A stretch of 64,000 nt of DNA from Nitrosomonas sp. PY1 (GTDB lineage: Bacteria; Pseudomonadota; Gammaproteobacteria; Burkholderiales; Nitrosomonadaceae). The stretch lies in NCBI RefSeq assembly GCF_022836435.1, contig NZ_BQXC01000001.1, positions 1,066,121 through 1,130,120 of the forward strand, given 5' to 3'. The position numbers were made by a program, and so were the translations under genes. Positions 60,256 through 64,000 of this stretch are shown in pieces (position 1 is the first letter of the stretch; each line of letters opens with the position of its first letter). The notes beneath the pieces are model-generated. The model was given only the letters and a program-made list of their open reading frames with translations, was not told the DNA's origin and did no database searches.

Positions 60256-61213
60256 CTTCGTATTGCGCGCAGTGGTTGATAAGCAATTGTTGAATGCTTT
60301 TTTCAGTTTGCCCGGGAGCGGCTACCAGTGCGACTTCATCAATACTTGCTAAGGCAGGCAATACCTCTTTTTCAATATTCCCCGCGCTATCGGTACAGAC
60401 AATGTAACAGCGGCTGCCGCCATTATTGAAAAAACCAAAGACCGCCTGTGCCAAAAAACGCTTTGGTTCCGCTACTGACAAATCAAAAAAAGTGTTTTTG
60501 AAATCACCAAAGCTCGTGCAAAGTATGGGAGTATTTTTGGGGTATGCCGGTGGCATATATTGATAACTTATAGTAACCGACTTATCTTTAATCAGTGCTT
60601 GATCCGTTATTTTAACAACAACTTTATATTTAGAAGGATCTACTTCATCTTTGGAGTTATCAGATATAGTTATTTTATCTGTCTCAATCGAAGTGGAAGC
60701 ACCATCTGTAAATACTTTGACTGATTTATCTAATATTTGGTTTATCCCAGGTTTTGGATTTGATGCAAGTAAAAAGCTCTTTATTTCAAACTCAGTCTGA
60801 ATTTTTTTGTTTTTTCCAAAGTCTTCCGATTTTTTAAAAGTAACCTTGTATTCATAACTTATTGTTATTTCTTTACTATCATCAAGCGCTTCAGCATTTT
60901 TGAATGTTAATTTGGCGGCAGAATTATCGTCTACGATTTTTACATCATCACCATCAACCTTAATTCCATCTACTGTGACGCGATAAGAACCTTGTGTTGT
61001 GATAACAGGATAATTCTTCAGAAGGAAATTACCAGCATCTCCTTTTCCCTTAAATTTCTCATTTGCAGTCGCTGTCTTATTTCCGAATTCCGATAGAACG
61101 CCTATAAACGCGGTGGTACTAGTGCTGACACCAGTTATCGCCTTGATACCGGAATCGATTTCTTGGACATACACGCCGGGTGATTTATAACTTGCTAAAT
61201 TTACAAAAGCCAT
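60248..61213 (-). pseudogene. eCIS first sheath gene, N-terminal part with inserted domain (IS-interrupted)
   Basis: Residues 1-322 of the first sheath. The opening NLASYKSPGVYVQEIDSGIKAITGVSTSTTAFIG is typical of sheaths. Residues about 60-228 form an extra beta-rich domain (PVITTQGSYRVTVDGIKVDG; KEITISYEYKVTFKK) that short sheaths lack; it would face outward. The sheath core resumes at LCTSFGDFKNTFFDLSVAEPKRFLAQAVFGFFNNGGSRCYIV. The frame then runs into the IS and stops after about 10 foreign residues. The open frame reads to 60215, but sequence after 60248 belongs to the element. Confidence 0.9.
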
Positions 61214-61250
61214 AACATTCTCCTTGCAAAAAAAAATGAAATTGAAAAGC

Positions 61251-62123
61251 TTACAGTTCTATGTTCATGGGATTTTCGGTCTGCTTATTTTTAACCGGCA
61301 CAGTTACTTTAATCGTTTTTTCGGGACCGCCTTCTTTGGCTGCTTTAATCGTATAAGTGCCGGCAGTAAGTAATCCAAACTGGTAACAGCCATTTGCATC
61401 CGTATGGGTTGTCAGTCCCAAATCAACCACGCTGATCAGCACGTTTTCGAGAGGATTTCCATCAGCGTCTTTGACGAATCCACCCACGCGATAGCCCTCT
61501 GAGCGTTGATCAGGCATGACACGTTCCTCAGTTGGGGCAGAACGTAGGCCAAGAATAATATCGTGTAATTGCACAAGCGGCGCTTCTACTGGATTTTCCT
61601 CAATCTTATCCATGCTGATGGTGATCGAAACGGTAATCGACGGTCGCAATTTATTACCCAGAGCAGTCCAAAATTCGGAGGGATCTTTCAAACCATCGGA
61701 ACGGGCAACCATAACAGGCAATGGCGGCGACTGATTCTTGAGTTTGCCCTGCAAAAACTTACCAGGAATATGAGAATAGCTTGATAAAACTTGCAAAACC
61801 TGGCTAAGCAGTTGATGTTCCTGCAGGATTGGTTCAGCTCCGCCCACTGGCCAGGCGGTGATTAAATAGGAGCAAGCAATACGTAAAGGCGGACGCTGGA
61901 TGGTTACCCGTTGGTCAACGAAGCGGGTGATAGGTTCGTTGGTGCGCAACTCCATATTTTCCCGGATATCATACAAGAACAAATTGATGGTTGTTTGCGC
62001 AGGACTAAACGATTCCGCTGGCCGGTCAAACACAATCTGGGCGGCTTCCAATTCCGGATAATCGACGGCAAGTGCTTTATCATCCAAAATTTTCCGTAAG
62101 GTTTCACTGAGATCGCGAATCAT
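61251..62123 (-). CDS. eCIS tail terminator-like protein (DUF4255, Afp16-like) with carboxypeptidase-regulatory-like domain
   Basis: A 290-residue protein. The first 190 residues are DUF4255 (Pvc16/Afp16 N-terminal domain): IRDLSETLRKILDDK, AQTTINLFLYDIRENMELRTNE, and LRIACSYLITAWPVGGAEPILQEHQLLSQVLQVL. This protein caps the distal end of the tube. Residues about 205-290 are a carboxypeptidase regulatory-like beta-sandwich (GFVKDADGNPLENVLISVVDLGLTTHTDANGCYQFGLLTAGTYTIKA). It overlaps the AAA gene by four bases. Confidence 0.9.
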   Translation of the reverse strand: MIRDLSETLRKILDDKALAVDYPELEAAQIVFDRPAESFSPAQTTINLFLYDIRENMELRTNEPITRFVDQRVTIQRPPLRIACSYLITAWPVGGAEPILQEHQLLSQVLQVLSSYSHIPGKFLQGKLKNQSPPLPVMVARSDGLKDPSEFWTALGNKLRPSITVSITISMDKIEENPVEAPLVQLHDIILGLRSAPTEERVMPDQRSEGYRVGGFVKDADGNPLENVLISVVDLGLTTHTDANGCYQFGLLTAGTYTIKAAKEGGPEKTIKVTVPVKNKQTENPMNIEL

Positions 62124-64000
62124 GAAGCCGCTCCTTTAAACCCATTCCAACTGCGGCCGAGTTTCTGATGTTCCCGGCGTGCTGCGTGCAAGAGGTGTGG
62201 CATGCGAATGACACCGCCATCGTTCGCTGCATAAAAGGCCGAAGCGAGCCCGATGTTCTTAATATTACCTCCTGCTACTCGTATTTCCCGAGCCAAAATC
62301 TGGAAGTCGACATCATCTCCAACGGGAACATCAGCAGGAAATAACGTTTCCCAAATACGTTTTCGGTAATTCTCATCCGGCATAGGGAACTCAATGATAA
62401 ATTGTAAGCGCCGGACAAACGCATCATCCAGGTGATTTTTCAGATTGGTCGCCAGAATCGCAATACCTTCATACTCTTCCATTTTTTGCAGAAGATAACC
62501 GACTTCAATGTTGGCATAACGATCATGAGCATCTTTAACTTCGGAGCGCTTCCCAAAAAGCGCATCAGCTTCGTCAAAAAATAAAATTGCGTTGGCATCT
62601 TCGGCGGCGCTGAAAATCTTATCCAGGTTTTTTTCGGTTTCTCCAATGTATTTGCTGACGATTTGAGATAAGTCGATTTTGTAAAGATCAAGACCTATTT
62701 GATTCGCTATGACCTCTGCGGCCATAGTCTTGCCCGTACCTGGCGGTCCCGAAAATAATATGTTCAAGCCACGACCGAGCGATAATTTCCTGCCTAATCC
62801 CCAAACGTTGTAAACCGTGTATTGATGGTTGAACTGTAAACAGATTTCCTCAAGCTGTGAGCGTTGATCATCTGGTAGTATTAGGTCGTTCCATTGATAA
62901 CTGGGGGAAATTTTTCGGGCAAGTGTACTTAGCGCATGGCCTGTTTGATTTCGTGCGGCAAGCATCAGGTCGCTTAGCTTAAGTTTGTAATCAGGGGTCA
63001 TCAACTTAAGCCATTTCGCCTGCGTTTGAGCCATTTCACAAGAGGCTGAAATCTGTCCTGGCGTAAAACGAAATCGTTGCGCCAAATGGTTGAAGTCTAA
63101 GATAGTGAGGGGAGTATCCGCTAAATGTTTTTGCCATAGTGCTTGCCTGATTTCAACAGTGGGCATGGTCAAAGCTAGCGTCATAACTGAATATAGACAA
63201 TTACGAAAAATCCAACCTTCATCCTTGCCAGAAAGCACTATGAGACCAGGATTCCGTTCAATTAACTCAGATATGCACTGAAATTCATGTCTATGGCTTT
63301 CGAAATCTAATACATCAGCATTCTCTATGTAAATAAGCGCACTCTGGAACCATGCTTCTAAAACGAGTTGTCGACAAACTTGGTTGAAATCCAAGTGCAT
63401 TTTTAATGCTTTTTCTACCTTGAAAGTAATTAACCGCATGCCTTTTTGCATGGCAATAGCTTCGGCAACTTGCTTTCTGCCAGAACCTATTTTGCCGTAC
63501 AAGTAAATGTTACACGCAGCATCTTCTTTGTCGGCTCCCGTTATCCATCTTTTTAAGGCTGTCTTAATGGGGTCATTCAAGTATAGGTCATCCAAAGCCA
63601 TAGTCGGTTCTGAATGACTACAAAAAGAGATAAGTCGTTCATCCATTTCTGTTTCACCGCATAACCACTGAACAAATCGAGAATTAATAAATAATGTTGA
63701 GGAGAGAAAAGAATAGGTTGCCTGATGCGCTTCAGAACCAAGCGTAATTAGTCCTGTCCTTAGCAAGGGCGACTCTGGGGTAAATCTGGCTCGATTAACC
63801 AGTTTCTCCTCAGTTGTCTGGCATAGCAGGCTAAGTGCCAGATCAATGCTGGGACGTTTTCGCGTAATATCGTCCTGTAAAAAGGCATAAATACGTTCGT
63901 AACGGAGATCGAACTCCGGAGCCATCGCAATAATGAGTACATCGATATCAAATGTGCTAAGGCAAAAATGCTTGGCGAGAAGAGAAAGTCTGGGAGAGTG
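62120..64000 (-). CDS. eCIS AAA+ ATPase (Afp15-like), 5' end outside the window
   Basis: An ATPase of more than 626 residues. The first nucleotide-binding module is degenerate (GKIGSGRKQ) and the second is intact: Walker A GPPGTGKT, Walker B ILFFDEADALFGKRSE, and ATNLKNHLDDAFVRRLQFIIEFP with the arginine finger. AAA+ proteins of this family act in assembly of the particle. The open frame continues past the ATG at 63925 to the right edge (LAKHFCLSTFDIDVLIIAMAPEFDLRYERIYAFLQDD), and these residues match the family, so the ATG is internal and the gene starts beyond the window. Confidence 0.92.
   Translation of the reverse strand, partial: HSPRLSLLAKHFCLSTFDIDVLIIAMAPEFDLRYERIYAFLQDDITRKRPSIDLALSLLCQTTEEKLVNRARFTPESPLLRTGLITLGSEAHQATYSFLSSTLFINSRFVQWLCGETEMDERLISFCSHSEPTMALDDLYLNDPIKTALKRWITGADKEDAACNIYLYGKIGSGRKQVAEAIAMQKGMRLITFKVEKALKMHLDFNQVCRQLVLEAWFQSALIYIENADVLDFESHRHEFQCISELIERNPGLIVLSGKDEGWIFRNCLYSVMTLALTMPTVEIRQALWQKHLADTPLTILDFNHLAQRFRFTPGQISASCEMAQTQAKWLKLMTPDYKLKLSDLMLAARNQTGHALSTLARKISPSYQWNDLILPDDQRSQLEEICLQFNHQYTVYNVWGLGRKLSLGRGLNILFSGPPGTGKTMAAEVIANQIGLDLYKIDLSQIVSKYIGETEKNLDKIFSAAEDANAILFFDEADALFGKRSEVKDAHDRYANIEVGYLLQKMEEYEGIAILATNLKNHLDDAFVRRLQFIIEFPMPDENYRKRIWETLFPADVPVGDDVDFQILAREIRVAGGNIKNIGLASAFYAANDGGVIRMPHLLHAARREHQKLGRSWNGFKGAAS

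Noticed and set aside
58919..60352. 477-codon plus-strand frame across the sheath and IS
   Set aside because: It covers the transposase gene in another frame and the antisense of the sheath. The residues show no family features, while the transposase frame has zinc-ribbon and DDE motifs.
1..64000. CRISPR arrays
   Set aside because: No regularly spaced short repeats were seen. The repeated DNA in the window is the collagen-like block, the fibre duplication and the IS ends.

Overview
The window comes from a moderately AT-rich proteobacterial chromosome, probably a betaproteobacterium. The housekeeping genes (hopanoid epimerase hpnA, squalene synthase, lptM-lysA, an Mla-type lipid transporter, tsaE-amiC, queG) and their protein style suggest a Nitrosomonadaceae-like organism. 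That placement is an inference; no 16S rRNA is present.

Region 1 (1-22,561, all + strand) is the right part of a siphovirus-like prophage. In order it holds the terminase large subunit (cut by the left edge), a small HTH protein, gpW, portal, a prohead protease fused to the major capsid protein, a decoration protein, head-tail joining and tail terminator proteins, the tail tube, and a G/GT tail chaperone pair with a -1 frameshift site (A AAA AAG at 7120). These are followed by the tape measure, tail-tip proteins, a Mor-family regulator, a collagen/beta-helix tailspike, an Ig-CARDB-barrel protein, and a lysis cassette (putative holin, Rz with embedded Rz1, M15 endolysin). The prophage ends next to the 3' end of a tRNA-Leu(UAA) gene, a classic integration site. 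The left end and integrase are outside the window.

Region 2 (22,666-40,093) is core chromosome. It has the tRNA, a DUF4139 protein, a response regulator-histidine kinase pair, an MHYT-GGDEF-EAL protein split by a one-base frameshift, and a long minus-strand run: hpnA, squalene synthase, lysA with lptM in front (a 40-residue ORF overlapping lysA), MCE/Mla-type transporter genes, amiC and tsaE. queG and a DUF547 protein follow.

Region 3 (40,505-64,000) is an extracellular contractile injection system (eCIS) locus of the Afp/PVC type. Reading right to left on the minus strand it encodes an AAA+ ATPase (running past the right edge), a DUF4255 terminator, two sheaths, two tubes, small assembly proteins, a LysM protein, hub, spike, PAAR tip, gp25, two baseplate J-like wedges, a tail-I-like protein, a fibre with an S74 chaperone domain, and a small coiled-coil protein. 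A convergent gene at the left end encodes the likely payload: a DUF4157 loading domain fused to a SopB/IpgD-type phosphoinositide phosphatase with an intact CKSGKDRTG active site. An IS1595-family element (1,114 bp, 8-bp target duplication) sits inside the first sheath gene. Removing the element and one copy of the duplication restores a 556-residue sheath in frame, so the particle is probably recently inactivated unless the second sheath compensates.

The most notable observations are the SopB-like eCIS effector, the datable IS disruption of the sheath, the surface-domain insertion in that sheath, and the absence of a recognisable eCIS tape measure in the visible cluster.
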